Shown here one piece after another: positions 34,877 to 43,704 of a DNA stretch of 64,000 bases. The position numbers and the translations under genes were made by a program. Position 1 is the first letter of the stretch. Each line of letters opens with the position of its first letter. The notes under the pieces are model-generated. The model did no database searches. It saw nothing but the letters and a program-made list of their open reading frames with translations, and was not told the DNA's origin. Source of the DNA: JBBKWH01 sp037968855 (GTDB lineage: Bacteria; Pseudomonadota; Gammaproteobacteria; Pseudomonadales; Moraxellaceae); contig JBBKWH010000050.1 in assembly GCA_037968855.1 (NCBI GenBank), positions 1 through 64,000 of the forward strand, written 5' to 3'.

Positions 34877-35572
34877 TTAACGGCGTGAGCGTTGCGCCCA
34901 TGCCAGTTCGATCTGCTTCATACGCGCCAACGAATCGAGCACCAAATTACGCAAATGACGGCAAAAGTCTTCCATAAAGACTTCGGCTTGATCACCCTTA
35001 CGAATCAAAATTGCATCCACCACATGGCGGAACAAATCAAATGCCTCTTGCAGCTCACGCTTGGAGGTATTGAGGGTCAAAAAGTAGCTACGACGCAAAG
35101 CGGGCAACAAGTTTTCAAACATATCGGCCAGATATGCATTGCCGATCATCTTGTGTGTCTGCTGCAAGAACACAAACACCTGATCATAAAACTGCTCAAT
35201 ATCACCAGCGCGCACTTGCTCGGCCAGCGCCACCATCAACTGGTTCATTTGCTCGCCATCGGCCTGCCGCCAGCTTTCGCTGGTACGATGCACCATACTG
35301 CCTAAGATCAACATGCTGACATCAAACAACGACTTGATCTGCTGCACCGACATTTCGGCCACAATTGCCCCGCGTCGAGGATAAATCTCGATCAGGTAAC
35401 TGCGCTCCAAAATCAATAATGCTTCGCGCACTGAGCCACGGCTAACATCAAGGTCTCGGGCAATACGCAATTCTTGAATGCGCTCACCTTCCACCAATTC
35501 GCCAGTAATAATTTGTTCGGCAATATGCCGTGCAATTTGCTCAGACAAACTCTCTGCGGCCTGAAATCCCAT
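34877..35572 (-). CDS. GntR family regulator (FCD-type)
   Basis: A 231-residue regulator with an N-terminal winged helix (residues ~8-72; ELRIARDLDVSRGSVREALLILERSYLIEIYPRRGAIV) and a C-terminal all-helical ligand domain of FCD type (residues ~80-220). The start is ATG at MGFQAAESLSEQIA, with AAAGGG 6-8 bases upstream; a TTG two codons earlier is weaker. The ligand is unknown. A TNGTNNNACNA-type palindrome lies 111 bases upstream and may be its own operator. Neighbouring metabolic targets are not evident. Confidence 0.9.
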   Translation of the reverse strand: MGFQAAESLSEQIARHIAEQIITGELVEGERIQELRIARDLDVSRGSVREALLILERSYLIEIYPRRGAIVAEMSVQQIKSLFDVSMLILGSMVHRTSESWRQADGEQMNQLMVALAEQVRAGDIEQFYDQVFVFLQQTHKMIGNAYLADMFENLLPALRRSYFLTLNTSKRELQEAFDLFRHVVDAILIRKGDQAEVFMEDFCRHLRNLVLDSLARMKQIELAWAQRSRR

Positions 35573-35682
35573 GCTCAACCCTTTTCATTCAAGGAGCTTC
35601 TGCACGTTTAGTAGACATCAACGATCAAAAGAAGCTCGACATCTTGGTGTATATCAAACGGCCGTCACACATGCATGTAGAA

Positions 35683-35693
35683 TTGTTGGACAA
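35683..35693. promoter_or_regulatory. Putative GntR/FCD operator
   Basis: TTGTTGGACAA is a palindrome (TTGT-n3-ACAA) that fits the TNGTNNNACNA form bound by FadR/VanR-group regulators. It lies upstream of the GntR gene, within its probable promoter region, and suggests autoregulation. Confidence 0.45.
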
Positions 35694-35751
35694 AAATACA
35701 ATCAAAGCGAGTCCATTGGTCTAACTCAGAGCAATCTCCGATCAACGGCCA

Positions 35752-36564
35752 TTAAAACAACTGCCAAATCGAGGATTTATAAACAAAAACCAAGCCAACT
35801 GTTAGCAACAACAATGAAAACAACCGTTTTAGCAACGGCGCAGGCAAACGATGCGCCAAACGTGCGCCAAATTGTGCGGTCAGCAAACTCGCCGTGCTAA
35901 TGCCCACAAAAGCATACACGTTGACAAACCCCCACGACCCCGCAGGTAAATGCTCTGCATTCGCGCCAAACACCATAAAACCCAGCGCCCCCGCCAACGC
36001 AATCGGTAAGCCACACGCCGACGAGGTTGCCACCGCTTGCTGCATCACCACGCCATGCCGACTTAAATACGGCACAGTTAAACTACCGCCACCAATCCCA
36101 AAAATCGCCGATGCCACGCCAATCCCCGCACCTGCACCCACTTGCGCTGGCACACTCGGCAGATGCTCGACCGTCGCCGACGTGACCTTTGGCCCACGGA
36201 ACATACTCCATGCCACCCACAAGGCAAAGCAACCAATAATAAACTGCAACCACTGTGCTGGTAGCCAACCCGCCACCATCGCACCCAAGAACGACCCGAT
36301 TAACAAACCCGGTGCCAAATGCCGAAAAACCGCCCAACGCACCGCGCCACGCCGATGATGCGCATTGACCGAACTGAGCGAAGTGACGATGATCGTGGCT
36401 AACGAGGTTCCAACCGCAAGGTGGGTCAAGTGCGTCGGATCAAAACCTTGTGCGGTAAAGGCCCATAGCAAGACCGGCACAATCACCAATCCACCACCGA
36501 CACCAAACAACCCTGCGATTAAACCCGCAACCGCTCCCAAGCCCAAATACAGCACAATCGACAT
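35752..36564 (-). CDS. TSUP (TauE/SafE) family membrane permease
   Basis: A 270-residue, eight-helix TSUP family transporter. Two repeat halves each begin with the family motif: GLIAGLFGVGGGLVIVPVLL near residue 15 and GVASAIFGIGGGSLTVPYL near residue 150. The family moves sulfite, sulfoacetate or other organosulfur anions, but the substrate here cannot be told. The ATG shares the tetranucleotide CATG with the birA ATG on the other strand; a GTG five codons upstream is an alternative. Confidence 0.9.
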   Translation of the reverse strand: MSIVLYLGLGAVAGLIAGLFGVGGGLVIVPVLLWAFTAQGFDPTHLTHLAVGTSLATIIVTSLSSVNAHHRRGAVRWAVFRHLAPGLLIGSFLGAMVAGWLPAQWLQFIIGCFALWVAWSMFRGPKVTSATVEHLPSVPAQVGAGAGIGVASAIFGIGGGSLTVPYLSRHGVVMQQAVATSSACGLPIALAGALGFMVFGANAEHLPAGSWGFVNVYAFVGISTASLLTAQFGARLAHRLPAPLLKRLFSLLLLTVGLVFVYKSSIWQLF

Positions 36565-37432
36565 GTCCAAATCCAACACTCCTCAGCCAAGCATCACGCC
36601 ACTGACCACCGCGCAACAGGTCGCTAGTATAGAAGATCAGCGTGATGCCCAACGTAGTGATCAGTTATCGCAACGCTTGCAAGCCGCCTTGACCCACCGT
36701 GCACCGCAGACAGTGCATTGGTTGCGTTTAAGTCCATCCACCAATGACGCACTCAAAGCACTGCATCAGCAACAATCTGACCTGCCCAATGCCGTGACGA
36801 GCGCCGTCATCCTTGCCGATCAACAACAGGCTGGCCGTGGTCAATCGGGTCGTCATTGGCAGTCACCCAAAGGCAATCTATACCTGTCGATGCTGTGTAC
36901 TTTGGCCACGCCGCTACAAGGTCGGCTGGCCTTAGAGGTTGCTTTAGCACTGTTACAGATGCCAACCTTACAGCAAGCTCAAGAACCACGCGGACTTGCG
37001 GTCAAATGGCCCAATGACCTGCATCACCAACAGCGCAAATGGGGCGGGATTTTAATTGAACCACTCAACAGCCATCAGGTGATTATTGGCGTGGGCATCA
37101 ACGTGATCAGCATGCAGCATGCCGTGGCCGATCAAGCCGTTACTGACTTACACGCATTACTCGGCCAGCAGGTTGATCTAGATCAGTTAGCCGCCGAATC
37201 TGTACAAGCGATTGATCAAGCCTGCCAAACCTTTGATGCAGGCAGCGGCGATCTGGTCCAGCGTTTTGCCTTGGCAGACAGCTTACTAGGCCAAACCATT
37301 GCGGTTGAACGCCCAGCACAAGCCGATCTGATCGGACAAGCAGCAGGCATTGACGCCAATGGTGCACTGATCCTTAACACCGCAACAGGCCAACAGCAGG
37401 TGTATAGCGGACACATTCGGCGTATGGATTAA
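36563..37432 (+). CDS. birA: Biotin--[acetyl-CoA-carboxylase] ligase BirA (class I, no HTH)
   Basis: BirA activates biotin to biotinyl-AMP and attaches it to the acetyl-CoA carboxylase carrier protein. The 289-residue protein has the catalytic motif AGRGQSGRHWQSPKGNLYLSM (residues ~92-112), GLAVKWPNDLHHQ with the catalytic Lys, GGILIEP and a C-terminal SH3-like domain. The N-terminal ~50 residues are polar and lack a winged helix, so it is a ligase, not the bio repressor. The start is uncertain: internal TTG or GTG codons at ~36674 or 36713 would still keep the catalytic core. coaX follows, a conserved pair. Confidence 0.92.
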   Translation: MSKSNTPQPSITPLTTAQQVASIEDQRDAQRSDQLSQRLQAALTHRAPQTVHWLRLSPSTNDALKALHQQQSDLPNAVTSAVILADQQQAGRGQSGRHWQSPKGNLYLSMLCTLATPLQGRLALEVALALLQMPTLQQAQEPRGLAVKWPNDLHHQQRKWGGILIEPLNSHQVIIGVGINVISMQHAVADQAVTDLHALLGQQVDLDQLAAESVQAIDQACQTFDAGSGDLVQRFALADSLLGQTIAVERPAQADLIGQAAGIDANGALILNTATGQQQVYSGHIRRMD

Positions 37433-37506
37433 GGCACAATCATCATGCATGCCACCCTAATTGGCTTAAATCAGCAGCATTGAATCAGCATCTCAGCGGA
37501 ACGCTC

Positions 37507-38262
37507 ATGGCACAACTTTGGCTCGACCTTGGCAATACACGGCTTAAATACTGGCTCAGCGATGGCGAGACCTTACTCGCGCATGGTGCAGAATTACATC
37601 TGCAATCACCTGCCGATTTATTGCTAGGTTTGGTCGATCGCTTTGTACGCTTTGCGCCGGATCAAGTCGGTATCTCGTCAGTGCTTGATCGCCAAGCCAA
37701 TGCACGAGTCAAACAGATTTTGGCTCGGCTGAATGTGCCGATTCGCTTTGCTGAAGTACAAGCTACCTGTCAGGGTCTGGTGACCGGTTATGACGATATC
37801 CGCACGCTCGGTATTGATCGCTGGCTACAAGTATTGGCCATGGCGGGTCATGGGCAATCGTATTGTATTGTTGGCTGTGGCACGGCGCTGACGCTTGACT
37901 TACTGGATGATCAAATTCACCAAGGTGGCTATATTTTGCCCAGCCTATACTTACAACGCGAAGCACTGGCGCAAGGCACACGGCGGGTACAAGTACCCGA
38001 TGGCGCGTTTGATAATCTCGCAGCGGGTCGCTCGACCATGGACGCAGTGCATCATGGCATTTTATTGGGATTGGTCGGTGCCATCGAAAAACTACTACGC
38101 AGTGACCCACCTGAGTCTAGCCCTCGCCAATTGATTTTGACCGGTGGCGATGCCGAGCTATTTGCTCGTTTTATCGAAACCGCGCATCCAACACAGATCG
38201 AGCCAGACTTGCTGCTTAAAGGCTTAAAACGCTTTTTTGCCGAACCGATGGCACGAGCATAA
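37507..38262 (+). CDS. coaX: Type III pantothenate kinase
   Basis: CoaX phosphorylates pantothenate in the first step of CoA synthesis, without the feedback inhibition or ATP affinity of type I enzymes. The 251-residue protein has the ASKHA motifs: WLDLGNTRLKYW (phosphate 1), GIDRWLQVLA, IVGCGTALTLDLL (phosphate 2, Asp) and LTGGDAELFA (adenosine). The ATG is chosen over a TTG 27 bases earlier, with AGCGGA 7 bases upstream. It follows birA by 74 bases. Confidence 0.93.
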   Translation: MAQLWLDLGNTRLKYWLSDGETLLAHGAELHLQSPADLLLGLVDRFVRFAPDQVGISSVLDRQANARVKQILARLNVPIRFAEVQATCQGLVTGYDDIRTLGIDRWLQVLAMAGHGQSYCIVGCGTALTLDLLDDQIHQGGYILPSLYLQREALAQGTRRVQVPDGAFDNLAAGRSTMDAVHHGILLGLVGAIEKLLRSDPPESSPRQLILTGGDAELFARFIETAHPTQIEPDLLLKGLKRFFAEPMARA

Positions 38263-38317
38263 ACCGACATCAGCAGTAGCCATCAAGCCTTAACGCGGAT
38301 CAAACATACAGCGCTGC

Positions 38318-39559
38318 TTATAGATCCTTGATCGCACGCCCTGCCCGTACGCTATACACCCATACAGCACCCGCACCCAGACTGACTAACACCGTCATCA
38401 TGAACGCCAATCCAATCAACTCAGGTAACGGCAAGGCATGCAGCACCACACCACCAAGCAAACCCAAACCAAACTGTAGCGATCCGAGTAAAGCGCTGGC
38501 CATCCCTGCGCGTTGACCTTGCTCCGCCAGCGACAAAGCGGTGCTATTGGGTGCAGTCAAACCAATGCCGGACACGATCACAAACAAGCACATCATCACC
38601 GTGAGCAATGTCGCCAACCCAGACAATGCCAATATCAGCAACACCAATACCCCAGCTAATTGCATGGCCGTGCCAATTTGCAAAAGACGCAACAAATGAA
38701 ACCGGCGAACCAATCGGCCATTTAACTGCGACACCGCAATCAATCCCGCAGCATTAAGACCAAACAACCAGCCAAACCACTGTGGCGACACGCCAAAGTG
38801 CCCAATCAATAACGCTGACGATGCACTGATATACACAAACAGCGATCCCATCAAAAACCCACCGGCCAAGGCAGGTGTGCGAAACCGACCATCCGCCAGC
38901 AACGATCCATAGCTTTTAAACACCGCTGGCAATGACAATGCGCGGCGATGATTTGGCGCTAAGGTTTCGTCAAAAAAATAATGGATACACAACAAACTGG
39001 CGACACCCACCCCAGCCAACAACCAAAAAATACTGGCCCAGCCAAAGTGCAACAATGTGCCACCTAAGACCGGTGCCAAAATCGGCGCAACGCCCATGAC
39101 CAGCATCAGCATGGCATACGCCTGTGACGACGCCTCCGGTGACAACCGATCCCGAATGGCCGACCGTGCCACCACCACACCCACACAGCCGCCCAATGCC
39201 TGCGCCACTCGCGCTGCAATCAACATACTTAAATCTGTCGATAAAGCACAAACCACCGATGCAATCACAAACAGGCTTAAGCCAAAATACAGCGGCGGCT
39301 TACGACCAAAACGATCACTGACCGGCCCATAGATCAACTGACCCACAGCTAAGCCCAAAAAGTAAGCGGGGACGGTATTGGAGATCGATGCCAAACTGAC
39401 ACCCAGTGAGGTCGACATGGCAGGTAGTGCTGGCAAATACATATCAATTGATAGTGGGCCTAACGCAGTCAGCAACCCTAACAACATAATCCATGACGTC
39501 GCATAGTCACGCCGAGAACGATCCTCTTGCGTGAGTGTGGAGGCATTTTTTAGGGTCAT
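38318..39559 (-). CDS. Bcr/CflA family multidrug efflux MFS transporter
   Basis: A 413-residue, 12-helix major facilitator of the Bcr/CflA drug-resistance group. The first helix motif PLSIDMYLPALPAMSTSLG and the loop 2-3 motif GQLIYGPVSDRFGRKPPLYFGL are typical, as is RVAQALGGCVGVVVARSAIRD in helix 4. E. coli Bcr exports bicyclomycin and some sulfonamides; the spectrum here is unknown. A palindrome overlaps its likely promoter. It converges on coaX with no clear terminator between. Confidence 0.9.
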   Translation of the reverse strand: MTLKNASTLTQEDRSRRDYATSWIMLLGLLTALGPLSIDMYLPALPAMSTSLGVSLASISNTVPAYFLGLAVGQLIYGPVSDRFGRKPPLYFGLSLFVIASVVCALSTDLSMLIAARVAQALGGCVGVVVARSAIRDRLSPEASSQAYAMLMLVMGVAPILAPVLGGTLLHFGWASIFWLLAGVGVASLLCIHYFFDETLAPNHRRALSLPAVFKSYGSLLADGRFRTPALAGGFLMGSLFVYISASSALLIGHFGVSPQWFGWLFGLNAAGLIAVSQLNGRLVRRFHLLRLLQIGTAMQLAGVLVLLILALSGLATLLTVMMCLFVIVSGIGLTAPNSTALSLAEQGQRAGMASALLGSLQFGLGLLGGVVLHALPLPELIGLAFMMTVLVSLGAGAVWVYSVRAGRAIKDL

Positions 39560-39590
39560 GAGTGGTCTTCTACAGCAAAATAAGCCTAAT

Positions 39591-39606
39591 TGTACCAGTC
39601 AGTACA
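39591..39606. promoter_or_regulatory. Putative operator overlapping the efflux gene promoter
   Basis: TGTAC and GTACA form an inverted repeat with a 6-base spacer (CAGTCA). It overlaps a TACAAT -10-like box on the minus strand, 32 bases before the efflux gene start. This is where a TetR- or MarR-type repressor would bind; no such gene is adjacent. Confidence 0.4.
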
Positions 39607-39687
39607 TTTCTAATTCTGCATTTTTTTGATTAATACTGTTCAGTCAATACTCCACTTTTGTATCGCAACTGAAGCATCACGCCAATA

Positions 39688-40104
39688 TCAGGTCGACTTA
39701 TGCGCCAAGGTATGGGCATGCGCTTCCCAGTTTTGGCCATCAAACGCCACCACATGGTAAGCAGGCCACGGCTGGTCTAAACAACGCAGATTAATATCCA
39801 TACCATTGGGATTAGAGCGCGGTACATAAAACGGCTTAATGCCGCAATGACGGCAGAACAAGTGCCGCGCCACACCTGTGTTAAAGGTGTACTGCTGCAA
39901 CGCCGCCTGTCCCTTGATCAAGCGAAAACAACGCTGTGGCACGATTAAATGCAAAAAACCACTCATTCGGCAGATGGAGCAATTACAGTCTTCAACCTCA
40001 ACATGGCTAGCGGCTTGTACCTCAAACCGCACTGCACCGCAATGACAACCACCCTGCCACCATGGCAAAGCGGCGGTTAATGGCTGCTGAAATAACTGAG
40101 TCAC
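39688..40104 (-). CDS. GFA (glutathione-dependent formaldehyde-activating) family protein
   Basis: A 138-residue zinc-binding GFA/CENP-V-fold protein. The Cys ligands appear in order as GGCHCGAVRFEV, DCNCSICRMSG and FCRHCGIKPFY. The founding member was proposed to condense formaldehyde with glutathione, but many members have other or unknown roles. It starts with GTG and has a GGGAGT site 6 bases upstream. No formaldehyde-pathway gene is adjacent. Confidence 0.88.
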   Translation of the reverse strand: MTQLFQQPLTAALPWWQGGCHCGAVRFEVQAASHVEVEDCNCSICRMSGFLHLIVPQRCFRLIKGQAALQQYTFNTGVARHLFCRHCGIKPFYVPRSNPNGMDINLRCLDQPWPAYHVVAFDGQNWEAHAHTLAHKST

Positions 40105-40143
40105 TGCTTACTCCCGATCCATAAAGCCACGCAGTCAAAGCCA

Positions 40144-40638
40144 TTACTGACTGACATCTTGCGAGACTGAACGCTGTTGCAAACGCTGCATCACGGCACG
40201 TTGATGACGACGAATCAGCGTTTCGACCGATACAGGCCCACGACGGAAACGTGCAGGCGACTGGCCGCGTAGCACTAAACGAACAGCAACCCACAAGGTC
40301 AACACATAGCTACTGAGCGCAACAGCCCAAAACAGGCGTAAATCAAATGTAAAAGCTTGATCAAACACCAACCCTACTCGCCGCCACATCAACGGCCAAA
40401 TAATCACAAACACCACCGCACCAGCGGCGCGACCATAAATTCGCACCAATGGCAAAGCAAACAATGCCGCGTGTCCCAATGCCGCAATCAACAGCATCAA
40501 CCACAATTGCACCGATAACCCTACCTGCATCATCCATGCCTGCAATGGCTCAAGCACCATGGCAAAAACCTGCATACTCAGCCAAGCCACCAATGGCAAT
40601 ACCAACCACGCCAACCCCACTCGCCACATTCTGCTCAT
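40144..40638 (-). CDS. Small multi-pass membrane protein, unknown function
   Basis: I do not recognise a family. The 164-residue protein has a strong GGAGGG site 7 bases before its ATG, which sets the start. Four hydrophobic segments lie near residues 5-28, 40-62, 65-85 and 100-125. The last ~40 residues are highly basic and polar (ARFRRGPVSVETLIRRHQRAVMQRLQQR), so probably a cytoplasmic tail. It lies between the GFA gene and the diguanylate cyclase, same strand, but the gap to the cyclase is 144 bases, so an operon is uncertain. Confidence 0.7.
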   Translation of the reverse strand: MSRMWRVGLAWLVLPLVAWLSMQVFAMVLEPLQAWMMQVGLSVQLWLMLLIAALGHAALFALPLVRIYGRAAGAVVFVIIWPLMWRRVGLVFDQAFTFDLRLFWAVALSSYVLTLWVAVRLVLRGQSPARFRRGPVSVETLIRRHQRAVMQRLQQRSVSQDVSQ

Positions 40639-40782
40639 CACACACCCTCCATTGAGATAAACAAGCAGATCCGCTTGCTCGTGCATACCCATTTACAGCG
40701 CAATATTGCCTATTGGTATGTTGAACAAGCGTTACACGGCTACACAGCCTTACAAAATGTCTTAGACAAATGTGCAGATTGA

Positions 40783-41619
40783 TCAACCAACGGTCTTAAT
40801 CCGAACCCCATCACGTCCGTGCGCTTTGACCTCGTACATCAAGTCATCCGCGGCACGCACCAACACCTCAACATCATGCGGCGCATCCATAGCGCAGACC
40901 GCACCAATACTGGCAGTCACGCCAGATACCGTAATCTTGGTCGATTCATGCAATCGCCTTAACAGCATGCCCAACACTTGCTCTGCACCAGAATGATCGG
41001 TCGAAGGCAATAAAATTACAAACTCATCACCGCCTAATCGTGCCTTGATATCACTATCACGCAATTGCTCACCGAGTACCAATGCCACCTGACGTAGCAC
41101 TTCATCACCTTGCGCATGGCCCAAGGTATCGTTGACTCGCTTAAAGTGATCCAAATCAATAAAGGCCAAGGTGACAGGCCAACCTTTACGACGACAAAGC
41201 GACAATATCGCCTGAGACTGCTCAAAAAACGCACGGCTATTGGATAGACCTGTCAACGGATCTAACCGGCTTAACGCTCTTTCGCGCAACAATGCTGCTC
41301 GTAAGCTGGCCACCAACCACGTCACCAAAAAAAACGCCACAAGCTGGGTAAAACCATTAAATATCCAAACCCAAACACTAGAATACGCACGCCCACCCAG
41401 ATACAACGACCCAATCCAGACCAACGTACTCAGCACAGTCAACACCATGGCAATGGATCGACTGGTCCACCATGCGGCAGCCATTAAAGGTGCAAAATAC
41501 AACGGAAAAATTCGTAACTCGACGCCAATCAACCAGTTTAAATAGCCAATCAGCCCTATGCACAGCACGCTGAGTATGACCACCACGCGTGGCTGCGTTA
41601 ACCGCTCAATCCAAGCCAT
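40783..41619 (-). CDS. Membrane-bound diguanylate cyclase (GGDEF)
   Basis: A 278-residue protein with four predicted membrane helices in residues ~10-105 and a C-terminal GGDEF domain (~115-275). The domain begins DPLTGLSNSRAF, and has IDLDHFKRVNDTLGHAQGDEVL and an intact active site RLGGDEFVILLP. The product-inhibition I-site RxxD (RDSD) stands five residues before GGDEF. It should therefore make cyclic di-GMP with feedback inhibition. AGGAT precedes the ATG. No receptor or polysaccharide genes are adjacent. Confidence 0.9.
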   Translation of the reverse strand: MAWIERLTQPRVVVILSVLCIGLIGYLNWLIGVELRIFPLYFAPLMAAAWWTSRSIAMVLTVLSTLVWIGSLYLGGRAYSSVWVWIFNGFTQLVAFFLVTWLVASLRAALLRERALSRLDPLTGLSNSRAFFEQSQAILSLCRRKGWPVTLAFIDLDHFKRVNDTLGHAQGDEVLRQVALVLGEQLRDSDIKARLGGDEFVILLPSTDHSGAEQVLGMLLRRLHESTKITVSGVTASIGAVCAMDAPHDVEVLVRAADDLMYEVKAHGRDGVRIKTVG

Positions 41620-41812
41620 TCCACAATCATCCTAAGACTTTTGTTGTTTGCGAGCCCATCAAAAGAAAGCCCTTCGTTCGTTTTAACATGATCGGCGTAT
41701 GATTGGTGAATCAATACTCTACAACATGTCTCTATAATCCTAGCCTCAAAAGGCATGCCGTCGCCTCGCACTGGCCCAATCCCTCGCATTAAGCCCACCA
41801 AGGACATTCGTT

Positions 41813-42484
41813 TTGCCTGCTCACACGCCCACCGCCTCGTCTGACCTATCCCAACCTCTTGTTCTCATTGGTGGCTCATTTGATCCGATTCATCTGGGTC
41901 ATCTGTGGATGGCGGATCAAGTGCAATACCAGATGCCCAATGCCGATATTCGCTTTTTGCCCACCGCAGGCTCGCCATTTAAACCACAACAAAGCAGCAT
42001 TAAACACCGACTGACTCAACTCAAGCTTGCCCTACGTGACACACCCTATACGATTGAACGCAGTGAGCTATTTCGCACTGCACCCACCTACACCATCGAC
42101 ACAATTCGTCTGATCCGGCAGCGTATTGGTTGGTCGCGCCCCATGATCTTTGTGATTGGCCAAGACAGTTTAGAATCGCTACACCGATGGAAAGAATATG
42201 ATCAAATTTTGCACTACACCCATCTTTGGGTGTTTCCGCGTGCCAGTGAATGCAAACCGTTACAAATTTCTGATGAACTGCATCACCATCAATCAAACAC
42301 AGCAAAACCGCTTAAAAATTCGCCGCATGGATTGGTTTACTTGGCCCCTACTGCCCCACCAGCAATCAGTAGTACCCAGATTCGCCAGCAATTTAGCCAT
42401 GCACGGTTACTCGTACCGAAGCGGGTTTGGGCGTATAATAAAAAGTCCTTATTGTATGGAAATTCATTTTCACATGAATCTTGA
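41813..42484 (+). CDS. nadD: Nicotinate-nucleotide adenylyltransferase NadD
   Basis: NadD converts nicotinate mononucleotide and ATP to deamido-NAD. The 223-residue protein has VLIGGSFDPIHLGHLWMADQ, the nucleotidyltransferase (T/H)xGH motif region, near residue 18, LPTAGSPFKPQQ, and the C-terminal ISSTQIRQQF (the ISSTxIR motif). The start is TTG with AAGGA 7 bases upstream. rsfS overlaps its end and rlmH follows, the conserved nadD-rsfS-rlmH order. Confidence 0.93.
   Translation: MPAHTPTASSDLSQPLVLIGGSFDPIHLGHLWMADQVQYQMPNADIRFLPTAGSPFKPQQSSIKHRLTQLKLALRDTPYTIERSELFRTAPTYTIDTIRLIRQRIGWSRPMIFVIGQDSLESLHRWKEYDQILHYTHLWVFPRASECKPLQISDELHHHQSNTAKPLKNSPHGLVYLAPTAPPAISSTQIRQQFSHARLLVPKRVWAYNKKSLLYGNSFSHES
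42434..42439 (+). promoter_or_regulatory. Perfect -10 box before rsfS
   Basis: TATAAT occurs inside the 3' end of nadD, with transcription predicted to begin near 42446, about 10-28 bases before the possible rsfS starts. A matching -35 is weak. It may give rsfS-rlmH an additional promoter. Confidence 0.4.
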
Positions 42485-42908
42485 ACCTTCTACGGGTCGT
42501 TCATCTGTATCAAATGCCGGTCTTGGCAGTCGTACTGAACCTGCCAACACGCTAGGCAACACTAACGAAGATATTAACGCTTGTATCAAAGCGGTTCGTC
42601 TGGCACTTGAAGACGTCAAAGCGCAAAACATTGTCGAAATCGATGTGCGCGGCATGACTAACATGGCCGACACCATTATTATTGCCAGTGGCACCTCCAC
42701 ACGCCACGTCAAAGCCCTTGCCGATAACGTTGCCGAAGAAGCCAAAAAAGCTGGCTTCCGCCCAATCGGTGTTGAAGGCGAACGTGACGCCGAGTGGATT
42801 TTGGTCGATTTGGGTTATGTGATTGTGCACACCATGCTGCCCACCGCACGTAATTTTTATGACCTCGAAAGCCTGTGGAAACCTGCCGACCAAGCCAAAC
42901 AAGCCTAA
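42474..42908 (+). CDS. rsfS: Ribosome silencing factor RsfS
   Basis: RsfS binds L14 of the 50S subunit and blocks subunit joining in starvation. The core (residues ~38-140) has the family features ACIKAVRLALEDVKAQNIVEIDVRGMTNMADTIIIASGTSTRHVKAL and DLGYVIVHTMLPTARNFYDLESLW. The first ~37 residues are a polar Ser/Thr/Asn-rich extension not found in E. coli RsfS (105 residues). The start is uncertain: an ATG at 42456 would add six residues. It overlaps nadD by 11 bases. Confidence 0.92.
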   Translation: MNLEPSTGRSSVSNAGLGSRTEPANTLGNTNEDINACIKAVRLALEDVKAQNIVEIDVRGMTNMADTIIIASGTSTRHVKALADNVAEEAKKAGFRPIGVEGERDAEWILVDLGYVIVHTMLPTARNFYDLESLWKPADQAKQA

Positions 42909-42953
42909 GTCGCACCCGCTTGACTCCATCATATTCAGGCGTTACATCCTAAC

Positions 42954-42986
42954 AACGGGTCGCAGATGCGGCCCGTTTGTTTATTT
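42954..42986 (+). terminator. Terminator-like hairpin after rsfS
   Basis: ACGGGTCGC pairs with GCGGCCCGT (one G-U) around AGAT, followed by a T-rich stretch (TTGTTTATTT). It lies between rsfS and rlmH and may reduce read-through into rlmH. Confidence 0.6.
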
Positions 42987-43051
42987 GCTTGCTGTCGCTG
43001 GTATTCGACACGGGCATTCATTCATTTTTATTGTTGATCGTGTTGTCGCTT

Positions 43052-43531
43052 ATGAAAGTACGCCTGTTAACCATTGGTCAAAAAATGCCGGACTGGGTGC
43101 AAACGGGCTACGACGATTACGCCCGTCGCCTGCAAGGTATGTTGCCGGTACACACTATTGAGTTGCCAATGGCCCGTCGGGGTAAATCGGACTCGCCTGC
43201 TGACATCGACAAATACTGCCAGCAAGAAGGCCAGACCATTCTGACCGCTCGACAACCACGCGAACGCCTGATTGCGCTTGAAGTTGGTGGTCGCAATTTA
43301 TCCACCGAAAAACTGGCCAGCACGCTAGAAGGCTGGATGCAAGAAGGCCAAGACGTCGCATTGGCAATTGGCGGCCCAGATGGCTTGTCCGATGAGGTGC
43401 GCCGTCAAGCCGAATGGCATTGGTCACTGTCCCCGCTCACGCTGCCGCATCCAATGGTGCGGATTATTGTGATTGAGCAGATTTATCGCGCCATGAGCAT
43501 CTTAAAAAATCATCCGTATCATCGGGCTTAG
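43052..43531 (+). CDS. rlmH: 23S rRNA (pseudouridine1915-N3)-methyltransferase RlmH
   Basis: RlmH is a SPOUT-fold methyltransferase that modifies pseudouridine 1915 in helix 69 of 23S rRNA on assembled 70S ribosomes. The 159-residue protein starts MKVRLLTIGQKMPDWV; the open frame extends 25 hydrophobic residues upstream without support. LALAIGGPDGLS (SAM knot), LTLPHPMVRIIVIEQIYRAMSI and the terminal HPYHR motif are intact. Confidence 0.95.
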   Translation: MKVRLLTIGQKMPDWVQTGYDDYARRLQGMLPVHTIELPMARRGKSDSPADIDKYCQQEGQTILTARQPRERLIALEVGGRNLSTEKLASTLEGWMQEGQDVALAIGGPDGLSDEVRRQAEWHWSLSPLTLPHPMVRIIVIEQIYRAMSILKNHPYHRA

Positions 43532-43704
43532 ATCAGCAACCCTAACCTACTAACCCTAAATTTTTAGCACTGTTGTCTACTTTGCTAAACAATGTCGCGT
43601 CTTGGCTTGGTTAATCTGCACAACACTGCCAACTGTGCCTGATGACTTTATTTCTGACGCGCTTGCCCGCATGATCATCATTCACTTTTGAGACCTTGTC
43701 CGTC

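Noticed and set aside
36365..36562. A 66-residue N-terminal extension of BirA
   Set aside because: It is antisense to the TSUP permease coding region, Pro/Thr-rich and without family similarity; no winged helix is formed.
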